A model generated the notes under the pieces. The model saw only the letters and a program-made list of their open reading frames with translations, was not told the origin of the DNA and ran no database searches. A program made the position numbers and the translations under genes. Shown in pieces: positions 6,947 to 14,744 of a stretch of DNA of 64,000 bases. Within the stretch, counting starts at the first letter, position 1, and each line of letters starts with the position of its first letter. Origin of the DNA: Shewanella abyssi (lineage in GTDB: Bacteria > Pseudomonadota > Gammaproteobacteria > Enterobacterales > Shewanellaceae); the NCBI RefSeq assembly GCF_023284025.1, contig NZ_JAKIKR010000011.1, positions 34,978-98,977 on the forward strand, written 5' to 3'.

Positions 6947-9010
6947 CTAAAATTGGGCTTTAGCTGAAGCTTGATTGATAGCATCGATCACCTGCTTTGC
7001 AGACAAGATTACCGGGAGCTTGATCCCATCCGGTGCATTGGGTCCAAAAACCACATTAAACGGCACACCATAACGATTATGGCTTTGTAAATAATCAGTA
7101 ATAGCCGCAGAAGGTTTAGTCCAATCACCGATAACAAGATCCATATCAGCCTGTTTCAAGCGGCTATAAACCGGGTCCTGTAATATCACCCCGACTTTAT
7201 TGGCTTTACAGGTAATACACCAATCGGCAGTCACATCGACGAAAACCGTTTGTCCTTTAGCGACTTGAGCCTGAATGTCACTTTGTTGAAGCGCAGTCCA
7301 GCTAAGATCCGTGGGTAATGGACGCGCCCAATTATCAGAGGTGGCAAACGCGGTTATCGCACTAGCAAGAATACCCATGCTAATGCTGGCTATCACGGCA
7401 GCAGAGCCATGTACCCTTGCCAACAAGGTGATAAATAACAGCACTAATATCGCCGCTACAATCCATAAAGTGGTGCTAGAGATAAAGTTTGCTAATAAGC
7501 TAATTAACCAAAGACTGGTGAGTAACAGTAAGCCAGCAAAAATAACCTTTACCACACTCATCCAGCGGCCGGGCTTTGGAAAGTAGTTAGCCACTTGTGG
7601 AACTGCCGCCACCAGCAACCATGGCAACGCCATGCCGACGGCTAAAGCAGTGAAGATAACAAACAAACTGATGACATCAGCACCTAGTGCAAATGCGACT
7701 GCAGTGCCTAAAAAGGGAGCGCTACAAGGCGTAGCTAATAACGTGGCGAACATGCCTTGTAAGAAGTGACCGCGGTTGTCATTTCCACCAGTGGTCGCAA
7801 GTTTTGTTTGCACACTCGAAGGAAGATTGATTTCGAAGGCGCCTAACATGTTTATGGCAAATACAGAGGTCACCAGCGCCATAAAGCCGATAAACCATGG
7901 GTTTTGGAACTGCACGCCCCACCCTATCGCTTGGCCAGTGATTTTTAAGGTAACGATAAAGCCTGCTAACAACCAAAACGAGACCAGAATACCTAAAGCG
8001 GAGGACAAAAATTGTTGGCGAATTTTAGTTTTGTCGACCGAAGGTGCCGCTACAACAGCGCTTAACTTCATCCCCAGAACAGGCAACACACAGGGCATGA
8101 CATTCAATATCAATCCACCGAGCAACGCTAGCAGTAACATAGTCCATAACGATGAGCCGCTACTAATAATGTCCACCGCCGTCACAGAGGCACTGTATTC
8201 CATTGCAGTGTCAGCCTCTATTACGGTGACATTCAGCATTTTACCGATGACATCGGTTGCGCCTAACCAGCTACTACCATCGAAAATGGCTTTAAGCTGC
8301 TTATTACCCTGCTCATCGCTATTTGCCTCGAGGTATTTAAGCTTAAAGTTAACCTCAGGTTCACCATCAATGATTAATTGTGGATATTGCCAATCGCCCT
8401 CATTAAGTAACACTTCAAGTTGTTGCTTTGAACTGTCCCAACCCAGATTGATATCGGCGGTGGTGGTGCGTTGTGGCACACTGGATTTTGCCTTGTTATA
8501 GGCAAACATAGCCGCAGGATCCGCAGTCATGTTGTTAAGATTAACCTTTAAGTTAATGTCATAATCGGTGAGCACGCAGATATTGGTGCAACTCGACAGC
8601 GTCAGCAGCCCTTTGAGACTAAGCGGCTGCTTACTGTCTTCTACCTGCAGCTGCATAGGAAAAATCACATCATGCTTATAACCAAATGTCTGTAAGCCAA
8701 GCAGCGAAAAGGCTTCAGGCTTGGGCCATTCCCAGGTGACATCGGCAAGATTTTCTGATTGGTCCCAATTAATGCTGGGGGCTATGCCAGCTTCTCCGGG
8801 GCTACGCCAATAGGTTTTCCAGTCATCCTTGAGTTTTACTTCTAGAATAGCGGCTAGTGTCTGACTGACAGGATCGAGTTCGCCAGTCAGCATAAACTTA
8901 ACTTGTACTGGCGGGTGATTTGGATTTTCAATCCAGCCAGTAGATTGTGCCAAAACAGAGCTTGATAATAACAAGCTAAACATCAGTAAAAAGGGGTTAA
9001 TCGTTTTCAA
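6947..9010 (-). CDS. scsB: ScsB/DsbD-family transmembrane thiol reductase
   Basis: A 687-residue protein that carries electrons from cytoplasmic thioredoxin across the inner membrane to periplasmic thiol proteins. It has a signal peptide ending near residue 21, then a periplasmic beta-rich domain with a Cys pair (SSCTNICVLTD), then about eight membrane helices containing the two transport cysteines (NVMPCVLPVLG and LLATPCSAPFLG), and a C-terminal thioredoxin domain with DWCITCK (Cys598, Cys601). The extended N-terminal region and the arrangement match ScsB rather than classical DsbD. It is followed by the ScsD-like gene. Such loci protect against copper and oxidative damage in enteric bacteria; the role here is inferred. 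Confidence 0.88.
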   Translation of the reverse strand: MKTINPFLLMFSLLLSSSVLAQSTGWIENPNHPPVQVKFMLTGELDPVSQTLAAILEVKLKDDWKTYWRSPGEAGIAPSINWDQSENLADVTWEWPKPEAFSLLGLQTFGYKHDVIFPMQLQVEDSKQPLSLKGLLTLSSCTNICVLTDYDINLKVNLNNMTADPAAMFAYNKAKSSVPQRTTTADINLGWDSSKQQLEVLLNEGDWQYPQLIIDGEPEVNFKLKYLEANSDEQGNKQLKAIFDGSSWLGATDVIGKMLNVTVIEADTAMEYSASVTAVDIISSGSSLWTMLLLALLGGLILNVMPCVLPVLGMKLSAVVAAPSVDKTKIRQQFLSSALGILVSFWLLAGFIVTLKITGQAIGWGVQFQNPWFIGFMALVTSVFAINMLGAFEINLPSSVQTKLATTGGNDNRGHFLQGMFATLLATPCSAPFLGTAVAFALGADVISLFVIFTALAVGMALPWLLVAAVPQVANYFPKPGRWMSVVKVIFAGLLLLTSLWLISLLANFISSTTLWIVAAILVLLFITLLARVHGSAAVIASISMGILASAITAFATSDNWARPLPTDLSWTALQQSDIQAQVAKGQTVFVDVTADWCITCKANKVGVILQDPVYSRLKQADMDLVIGDWTKPSAAITDYLQSHNRYGVPFNVVFGPNAPDGIKLPVILSAKQVIDAINQASAKAQF

Positions 9011-9322
9011 TTTCGTCTCCGTAACAATGCATAATTTCAGCTCTCTAATCGGTAAAGAGACTGAACTTCAGTCTGGCTGTGCGTGCTCAATGGCGGCATT
9101 TCTTTTGCGACAAACTGATTTATGCTGCGCACATCATTATCGATTATCACCAGCGCCACGCGCCAGCAAAAGATAAGACCGAGCTTTAACTGATTTAGTT
9201 CATCACTCAATAAAAAAATTAGCGCCAATGATAAAAAGTCCAATGACACTCATTGAAACCGAGCACATTGGACTGCTTAATCATTAACGCTAGGCAGAAT
9301 GATTAACTAAATTCGATTTTAA
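9011..9322. other. Intergenic, no supported gene
   Basis: This 312-bp gap between scsB and metE (both on the minus strand) contains an open frame of 70 codons (9037-9249, minus strand, GTG start). It has no convincing ribosome binding site and no recognisable family. I see no clear hairpin or operator; it presumably carries the scsB promoter. Confidence 0.5.
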
Positions 9323-11593
9323 TTAACTCAGCTTTCTTCTGAGAAACTTAGTCGCCGCAACAAGATTGACTAACGCGGGCTCAACTTCATCCCAAGTACG
9401 GGTTTTAAGGCCACAATCGGGGTTAATCCACAGCTGTTGCACATCAATTTTAGTCGCTGCTTTTTCCATTAATGCCACTATCTCATCTACTGATGGGGTA
9501 TTGGGGCTATGAATATCGTAAACACCGGGTCCTATTTCATTTGGATAATTGAAATCTTCAAATGCGTTTAGCAGCTCCATCCGTGAACGTGAGGTTTCAA
9601 TGGTGATCACATCCGCATCCATGGCCGCTATTGCAGCGATGGTTTCATTGAATTCGCTGTAACACATATGCGTGTGGATCTGGGTGTCATTAACCACGCC
9701 TGCGGCACTCAATTTAAAGGCATTAACAGCCCAATTTAGATAGTGCTTCCAGTCACTCTTTTTCAGCGGTAGCCCTTCACGAAATGCGGGCTCATCGATT
9801 TGAATAATGCCGATACCCGCATTTTGCAGGTCGACCACTTCGTCACGAATAGCTAAAGCAATCTGAGTGGCTATCTGTTCACGGCTAATATCTTCACGGG
9901 CAAATGACCAATGTAGGATGGTAACGGGACCCGTTAGCATCCCTTTGACCGGTTTTTCCGTCAGACTCTGGGCAAACTCAGCCCACTCTACCGTCATGGC
10001 ACTTGGACGTGACACATCACCATAAATTAGCGGTGGCTTAACACAGCGTGAACCATAGCTTTGCACCCAACCAAACTGCGTAAAGCCGACGCCGTCCAAC
10101 TGCTCTCCAAAATATTCCACCATGTCATTTCGCTCAGCCTCACCATGTACTAACACATCGATACCCAGTTTTAACTGCCGCTCCACCGTATCTCTGGTGA
10201 CTTGACGTAATTGCTCATTGTAGTTTTCTAGCGTAATTTCGCCTTTACGCCAGCGACTGCGCAAGCCACGAATAGCGGGGGTTTGTGGAAAGCTGCCAAT
10301 GGTCGTCATCGGTAATAATGGCAGTTTATATTTCTGCCTTTGTGCTGTTTGACGTACGGCGAATTCATCATCACGTTGGTAATCATTAACACTTAACGCG
10401 GCAACTCTTTCGATAACCTCTTTATTAGCGGCCTTCGCTCGAACAGCTCGACGTGCTTCACACTCTTTAACAATTTCAAGGCTCTGGGATGAACTAGGCT
10501 CGGTCAACAGCAATTTAAGTTTGCTCAGTTCTGTCAGTTTCTGTTTGGCAAAAGAAAGTTGCAGTTTCAGCTCTGGGGCTAATTTCGTTTCCACATCTAA
10601 ATCGACAGGGCTATGCAATAATGAACATGAAGGCGCTAACCAGAATCGCTGCTTGAGATCATTGGCAACACTAGCGATTGAAGCAGCAATATTGTCAAGA
10701 TCAGCCGCCCATACATTGCGGCCATTAATGACACCCGCTGATAGCACCTGTGTTGGTCCTAATGTGGCGACAAATGGCGCTAACTGCTCTGGCGCAGTCA
10801 CAAGGTCAAGATGTAAACCTGCAACCGGTAACGCTGCTACTAAGTGATGATGATGCTCAATACTGCCGTAATAGCTCGCGAGTAAAATGCTCACCTCGCA
10901 GCTCGATAATGCTTGATAAGCAGTCGTAATCGCACCAGCCCAGCTTGTGTCTAACTCAAGCGCTAAAATCGGTTCATCTAACTGCACCCACTCAACGCCT
11001 TGCGCGGCAAAACGGGCCAATATTTGACTGTAGGCAATCAGTAATTGCGGTAATAACGACAGTTTATCAAACTCACTATCCACCGTTTTGGCTAAATAAA
11101 GAAACGAAACCGGTCCAAGCAATACAGGTTTGGCTTGATAACCTAACGCTTGTGCTTCTTCGACCTCGGCAAATATCTGCTCATAGCCAATGCCAAACTG
11201 CTGTTCTTCAGTTAATTCTGGCACGATATAATGATAATTAGTGTTAAAATACTTGGTCATTTCTGCCGCAGGAGCATCTGTACCAGTGGGAGCTCGGCCA
11301 CGACCCACTCTAAACAAAGTGTCTAAGTCGATACCATTTACACCGCGGTGACGCGCTGGAATTACGTCTAAAGTTGCAGTTAAGTTAAGGATCTGATCAT
11401 AATATGCAAAATCTCCTACGGGAATTAATGACACCCCAGAATCGGCTTGCCAGCGCCAATGTTTTTCACGCAATTCCTTAGCAATATCAACCAGTTCAAC
11501 TTGACTACACTCTCCTCTCCAATACTTCTCTACGGCGAACTTCAATTCACGTAAACGACCTATTCTAGGAAATCCCAAACTATTTAACTGCAT
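9323..11593 (-). CDS. metE: Cobalamin-independent methionine synthase MetE
   Basis: Transfers a methyl group from 5-methyltetrahydropteroyltri-glutamate to homocysteine to form methionine, using zinc. The 756-residue length is standard. The N-terminal half begins MQLNSLGFPRIGRLRELK, and the catalytic C-terminal half contains TTIGSFPQT, the zinc-ligand segment HTHMCYSEF (His and Cys), IQIDEPAFREGLP, and the final zinc-ligand region NPDCGLKTRTWDEVEPAL. It is divergent from metR. The 175-bp spacer carries three tandem MetJ-type boxes and a MetR-like site, so it is expected to be repressed by MetJ with S-adenosylmethionine and activated by MetR with homocysteine. Confidence 0.98.
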   Translation of the reverse strand: MQLNSLGFPRIGRLRELKFAVEKYWRGECSQVELVDIAKELREKHWRWQADSGVSLIPVGDFAYYDQILNLTATLDVIPARHRGVNGIDLDTLFRVGRGRAPTGTDAPAAEMTKYFNTNYHYIVPELTEEQQFGIGYEQIFAEVEEAQALGYQAKPVLLGPVSFLYLAKTVDSEFDKLSLLPQLLIAYSQILARFAAQGVEWVQLDEPILALELDTSWAGAITTAYQALSSCEVSILLASYYGSIEHHHHLVAALPVAGLHLDLVTAPEQLAPFVATLGPTQVLSAGVINGRNVWAADLDNIAASIASVANDLKQRFWLAPSCSLLHSPVDLDVETKLAPELKLQLSFAKQKLTELSKLKLLLTEPSSSQSLEIVKECEARRAVRAKAANKEVIERVAALSVNDYQRDDEFAVRQTAQRQKYKLPLLPMTTIGSFPQTPAIRGLRSRWRKGEITLENYNEQLRQVTRDTVERQLKLGIDVLVHGEAERNDMVEYFGEQLDGVGFTQFGWVQSYGSRCVKPPLIYGDVSRPSAMTVEWAEFAQSLTEKPVKGMLTGPVTILHWSFAREDISREQIATQIALAIRDEVVDLQNAGIGIIQIDEPAFREGLPLKKSDWKHYLNWAVNAFKLSAAGVVNDTQIHTHMCYSEFNETIAAIAAMDADVITIETSRSRMELLNAFEDFNYPNEIGPGVYDIHSPNTPSVDEIVALMEKAATKIDVQQLWINPDCGLKTRTWDEVEPALVNLVAATKFLRRKLS

Positions 11594-11617
11594 ATTGTAT
11601 ACCTTTTGGTGTTAAGA

Positions 11618-11630
11618 TGAGTAAAATTCA
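11618..11630. promoter_or_regulatory. Candidate MetR-binding site
   Basis: TGAGTAAAATTCA fits the MetR consensus TGAA-N5-TTCA with one mismatch. It lies 25 bp upstream of the metE start, in the metE/metR divergent region. Confidence 0.5.
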
Positions 11631-11671
11631 GACACTCGTCCATCTGAATTTCATTATTCCAGTCTCGATAT

Positions 11672-11695
11672 GGAAGTCTGGACGTCTAGAAGTTT
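11672..11695. promoter_or_regulatory. MetJ operator: three tandem met boxes
   Basis: In register, the three 8-mers GGAAGTCT, GGACGTCT and AGAAGTTT match the met box AGACGTCT at 6, 7 and 6 of 8 positions. Tandem 8-bp boxes are how MetJ dimers bind cooperatively. The array lies between metE and metR and could control both. Confidence 0.7.
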
Positions 11696-11768
11696 ATTGT
11701 GATAGTCTCTTTCATCGCAATCGAAATGAATTCAAGAGCAACATGAGAAAACTTCATGTGAGGATAAA

Positions 11769-12665
11769 ATGATAGAGCTTAGACATTTACGTACATTAGT
11801 TGCCCTAAAGGAAAGCGGCAGCCTTGCTGGGGCTGCCAAGAAACGCTTTGTCACACAGTCGGCACTGTCTCATCAGATCAAGGAACTTGAAACAAGGATT
11901 AATTCATCCATTTTTGTGCGTAAGAGTAAGCCCCTCTCTTTCACACAAGAAGGGACTAGATTGCTAAACCTTGCAGAAGATATTTTACCTAAAGTCATTG
12001 AGACGGAGTTTGACCTTAAAAAAGGACTTGAAGAGGGTGACAATCAGCTGGGTGTCGGTATTGAATGCCACAGCTGCTTTCGCTGGTTAATGCCCGTTAT
12101 TGAACAATTCAGACAGGAGTATCCGCAGGCTGATCTTGATCTCTCTAGTCGCCATCTTTTCGACTCCCTCAACGCGCTTGAGTTAGGCGAACTTGATGTG
12201 GTGTTAACGTCAGATCCAGTACCGGGACAAGCGATTGCTTATCAACATCTTTTTGACTTTGAGGTGCGACTTGTTGTGGCAAGCGATCACCCGCTTGCAA
12301 AACAGCAATATGTCACCCCAAAACAGTTAGAAAACTTAGCCATTATAAGTTATCCGGTATCGCTAGAACGTTTGGACATTTATCGTCATTTCATGGAGCC
12401 TGCCGGTATTCAAGCGGGACCGGTGATCAAGTGCGATCTAACGATGATGCTACTACAGCGCATCGCATGCAAAGACGGCATTGCGGCACTACCAAACTGG
12501 TCTATTAGCGAAAGCCATGGCTTAGACTTAGTCAGCATTAAGCTCGGTTCTGAGGGGTTGAAGAGGCCTTTGTTTGGCGCTTACCGCAGAAATGGGCCGA
12601 ATGCTCGCTTAGCGCAACACTGGCTAGAGATGGTGGCAAAGGAAGGGATCGCTAAACAAAAATAA
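11769..12665 (+). CDS. metR: LysR-family regulator MetR
   Basis: Activates metE (and other met genes) in response to homocysteine. It is a 298-residue LTTR starting MIELRHLRTLVAL, with the helix-turn-helix at about residues 18-38 (GAAKKRFVTQSALSHQIKEL). The effector domain contains the MetR-like GVGIECHSCFRWLMPV segment at about 96-111. Divergent placement next to metE is the classical arrangement. AGGATAAA lies just before the ATG. A strong intrinsic terminator follows the stop codon. Confidence 0.95.
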   Translation: MIELRHLRTLVALKESGSLAGAAKKRFVTQSALSHQIKELETRINSSIFVRKSKPLSFTQEGTRLLNLAEDILPKVIETEFDLKKGLEEGDNQLGVGIECHSCFRWLMPVIEQFRQEYPQADLDLSSRHLFDSLNALELGELDVVLTSDPVPGQAIAYQHLFDFEVRLVVASDHPLAKQQYVTPKQLENLAIISYPVSLERLDIYRHFMEPAGIQAGPVIKCDLTMMLLQRIACKDGIAALPNWSISESHGLDLVSIKLGSEGLKRPLFGAYRRNGPNARLAQHWLEMVAKEGIAKQK

Positions 12666-12683
12666 ACCAGCCCGTTTAACACT

Positions 12684-12713
12684 AAAAAGCCTGCTTCGAG
12701 CAGGCTTTTTTTT
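12684..12713. terminator. Bidirectional terminator after metR
   Basis: AAAAAGCCTGC (12684-12694), loop TTCGA, GCAGGCTTTTT (12700-12710), then more T. An 11-bp perfect stem with A and T tracts, serving metR and the convergent HDOD gene. Confidence 0.92.
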
Positions 12714-12716
12714 AAG

Positions 12717-13445
12717 TTATAACGGTCGTAGTAATAGCTTTCTTTTGGCGAGCGTGCGCCTAAGAACGAGTCCGGGCGACGCAGCATTATGTGTTTGGCG
12801 TAAATTATGTGCTATCAAAAACTCATCACGTAACTCTTCATCGAGCCCCAAGGATTCAAAGGCTTCCATTGTCAACGTTTGTTGCTGGTTTTCAATAACC
12901 GCTTTAAGCACGCTAAGCGAATAAGGCTTGTCATTATCACAGTTTAAATAAGCAAATGCAGTCAAGGCTATGATGTCGCCAAATACACTAAACAATGCCA
13001 GTGTTTGCACTTCATCAGGACTGATATCAAAACTTTTCATTTGATGAAGACTATCGACAGCATCAATTGCAATGGCTTCCGTTAGTGCCCAATAGCCATG
13101 AATTAACTTCTTATAGGGTTCTGGTAACTCATCTAACCTTTCTTTCAGATAAAAGGTAAATGCATAGCGGTAGATATTCACTTGCCCCAGTCTCACCAAA
13201 GCATCTTTCAATGAACGATTCTTTGCCGAGTGAGCCGATATTTGATTAGCCGTGCTGCTGCGCCATAATAAATGTGCCGATAGCGCCGGATCTGACGAGA
13301 CAATATCAATCACATTGCGGATATCACCATCGGCTATGATGGCTTTTTTTAACGGGATAAGTATCCCCCTACGGCCGATTACCTGCTCTTCATTGCCGAT
13401 AATAGCGCGTACTTGAGTAAATACCTGCTGCTCAAGATCTGTCAT
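12717..13445 (-). CDS. HDOD-domain protein
   Basis: A 242-residue cytosolic protein that reads as a lone HDOD domain, a catalytically inactive relative of the HD phosphohydrolases usually linked to signalling. The family pattern is visible: IPLKKAIIADGDIRNVIDIVSSDPALSAHLLWRSS near residues 30-65 (here cited in outline), then SLKDALVRLGQVNIYRYAF around 80-98, and a helical C-terminus. No partner domain such as GGDEF, EAL or receiver is fused. It is convergent with metR across a shared terminator and has no obvious operon partner. Biological role unknown. Confidence 0.72.
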   Translation of the reverse strand: MTDLEQQVFTQVRAIIGNEEQVIGRRGILIPLKKAIIADGDIRNVIDIVSSDPALSAHLLWRSSTANQISAHSAKNRSLKDALVRLGQVNIYRYAFTFYLKERLDELPEPYKKLIHGYWALTEAIAIDAVDSLHQMKSFDISPDEVQTLALFSVFGDIIALTAFAYLNCDNDKPYSLSVLKAVIENQQQTLTMEAFESLGLDEELRDEFLIAHNLRQTHNAASPGLVLRRTLAKRKLLLRPL

Positions 13446-13791
13446 TTGACGCTTTAAACCTTTTAGTATGTTTATTTATATGCGCAATCAGCTCAAAATG
13501 GTTAGCTATTGGCATTTGGGATCAAGCCCTCTTTCACTAGCTTATCAAGATTCAGCCATCTTTTGCGCATTTTATTTGGTTGAGATTATAAATCTGTGAT
13601 TACGGCAACAATCCAACTAAAGAGTGCGCCAAAGGCTCAGTGCCAAGCAATAATTCTACACTTTAAGCATTTCACAGTTGGATACTTCAAAACTCATTTA
13701 CCACCAAGGTTAAATCTAAATTTATATTGAGTATTTTAGCAACTTTAAATCGATAACACTGCTGACAATCTCGCATTTGCATACATCATCC
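13446..13791. other. Intergenic, nothing recognised
   Basis: A 346-bp AT-rich stretch between two minus-strand genes. I find no open frame, long hairpin or clear operator. It must hold the promoter of the HDOD gene. Confidence 0.5.
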
Positions 13792-14382
13792 CTACTTTAT
13801 CTTTTCTAATATAGCATTAGCAAGCCTTAGGTAGCCGCTATCATTAAGGTGAATTGCATCAGATTTCATACTCGCGCTTTTCAGTAGTTCGCTCAGTGCA
13901 TCCTCAACCAATACTAATTGATACTCATCTGCCAACTCGGCATAAATGGGCGATGGTGACAGAAACAGACTTTTTTGCGGCACCGCAATGAGTAGTACTG
14001 TCACCCCTCGCGATTGAGCGAGTTCTATCATTGCCGCTAAATTAGCTTTAGTACCCGCTTTAGGCTGATTTCTTAGAAAGTCATTACCCCCCTCAAGCAA
14101 AATGAGCAGCTCAGGCCGATGCTCTGACAATACTCTAGGCAATCTCTTTGCACCTTCAGCAGTCGTCTCTCCCGACACGCCAGCATTAATCACCTTTAGA
14201 CCACTCAAAACGGCAAGCTGAGTTGGATAGTCTTGCTGACGTGATGCTCCAACACCCGCGGTTAAACTATCGCCGAATGCAACAACGGTGGCGTTTGCCG
14301 ACAAAGGCGCAATACTCGCCTCTTGGCACGATTGCACTAGCAGCAAACATGGCAGCACTAACAGGAGTAATTTATGTCTCAT
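13792..14382 (-). CDS. GDSL-family esterase, TesA-like, predicted lipoprotein
   Basis: A 196-residue SGNH/GDSL hydrolase similar to arylesterase / acyl-CoA thioesterase I (TesA). The four blocks are visible: I, VAFGDSLTAG with the nucleophile Ser at about residue 39; II, the Gly in NAGVSGETT; III, EGGNDFL with the oxyanion Asn; and V, the catalytic pair in SDAIHLNDSGY. The N-terminus MRHKLLLLVLPCLLLVQSC ends in a lipobox-like VQSC, so the protein may be a lipoprotein of the envelope rather than a soluble periplasmic enzyme like E. coli TesA. The natural substrate is not evident. Confidence 0.88.
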   Translation of the reverse strand: MRHKLLLLVLPCLLLVQSCQEASIAPLSANATVVAFGDSLTAGVGASRQQDYPTQLAVLSGLKVINAGVSGETTAEGAKRLPRVLSEHRPELLILLEGGNDFLRNQPKAGTKANLAAMIELAQSRGVTVLLIAVPQKSLFLSPSPIYAELADEYQLVLVEDALSELLKSASMKSDAIHLNDSGYLRLANAILEKIK

Positions 14383-14549
14383 ATCGTAAATTCCGCCTTA
14401 ATCTTAAATCAGCCTATCGACAGCATAGTAAAACAGAATGCATAAAATTACCGCTTTATCATAGGCGACTGCAATCATGGGATGGGTATAGATTCGCCTT
14501 TTAACCAAGTAATAAGCTGACTATTACTTGACCAATACCACGCTATATA

Positions 14550-14563
14550 CTGATCTAAATCAC
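14550..14563. promoter_or_regulatory. Possible FNR/EtrA-like site
   Basis: CTGATCTAAATCAC keeps the TGAT-N4-ATCA core of the TTGAT-N4-ATCAA consensus. It is 181 bp upstream of the TonB receptor start, so its relevance is uncertain. Confidence 0.3.
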
Positions 14564-14638
14564 AACTCTTATCATTTGCATTAAGATGATTGAACTTTTC
14601 ATAGACTCAACAAATACGCTTCGACATACTGCCGCCAA

Positions 14639-14657
14639 CAATAATCATTATCATTTA
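14639..14657. promoter_or_regulatory. Fur box
   Basis: CAATAATCATTATCATTTA matches the reverse complement of the Fur consensus TGATAATNATTATCA at about 13 of 15 core positions. It lies about 90 bp upstream of the TonB-dependent receptor gene, indicating repression by iron. Confidence 0.75.
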
Positions 14658-14744
14658 CACACTGCGGTTAACACATGCAAGGGATAGCGTTACCATTGGA
14701 TGGCGTTGTTTAAACGCAGTGTCTCCGCCTAAATGGGATCTATC

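Noticed and set aside
7776..8501. Long open frame (241 codons) on the plus strand
   Set aside because: It lies antisense within scsB, whose domains and active-site cysteines are intact; the translation is Ser/Thr/Asn/Pro-rich shadow sequence.
9037..9249. Seventy-codon open frame, minus strand, between metE and scsB
   Set aside because: GTG start without ribosome binding site, no recognisable family, no flanking terminator; left as intergenic.
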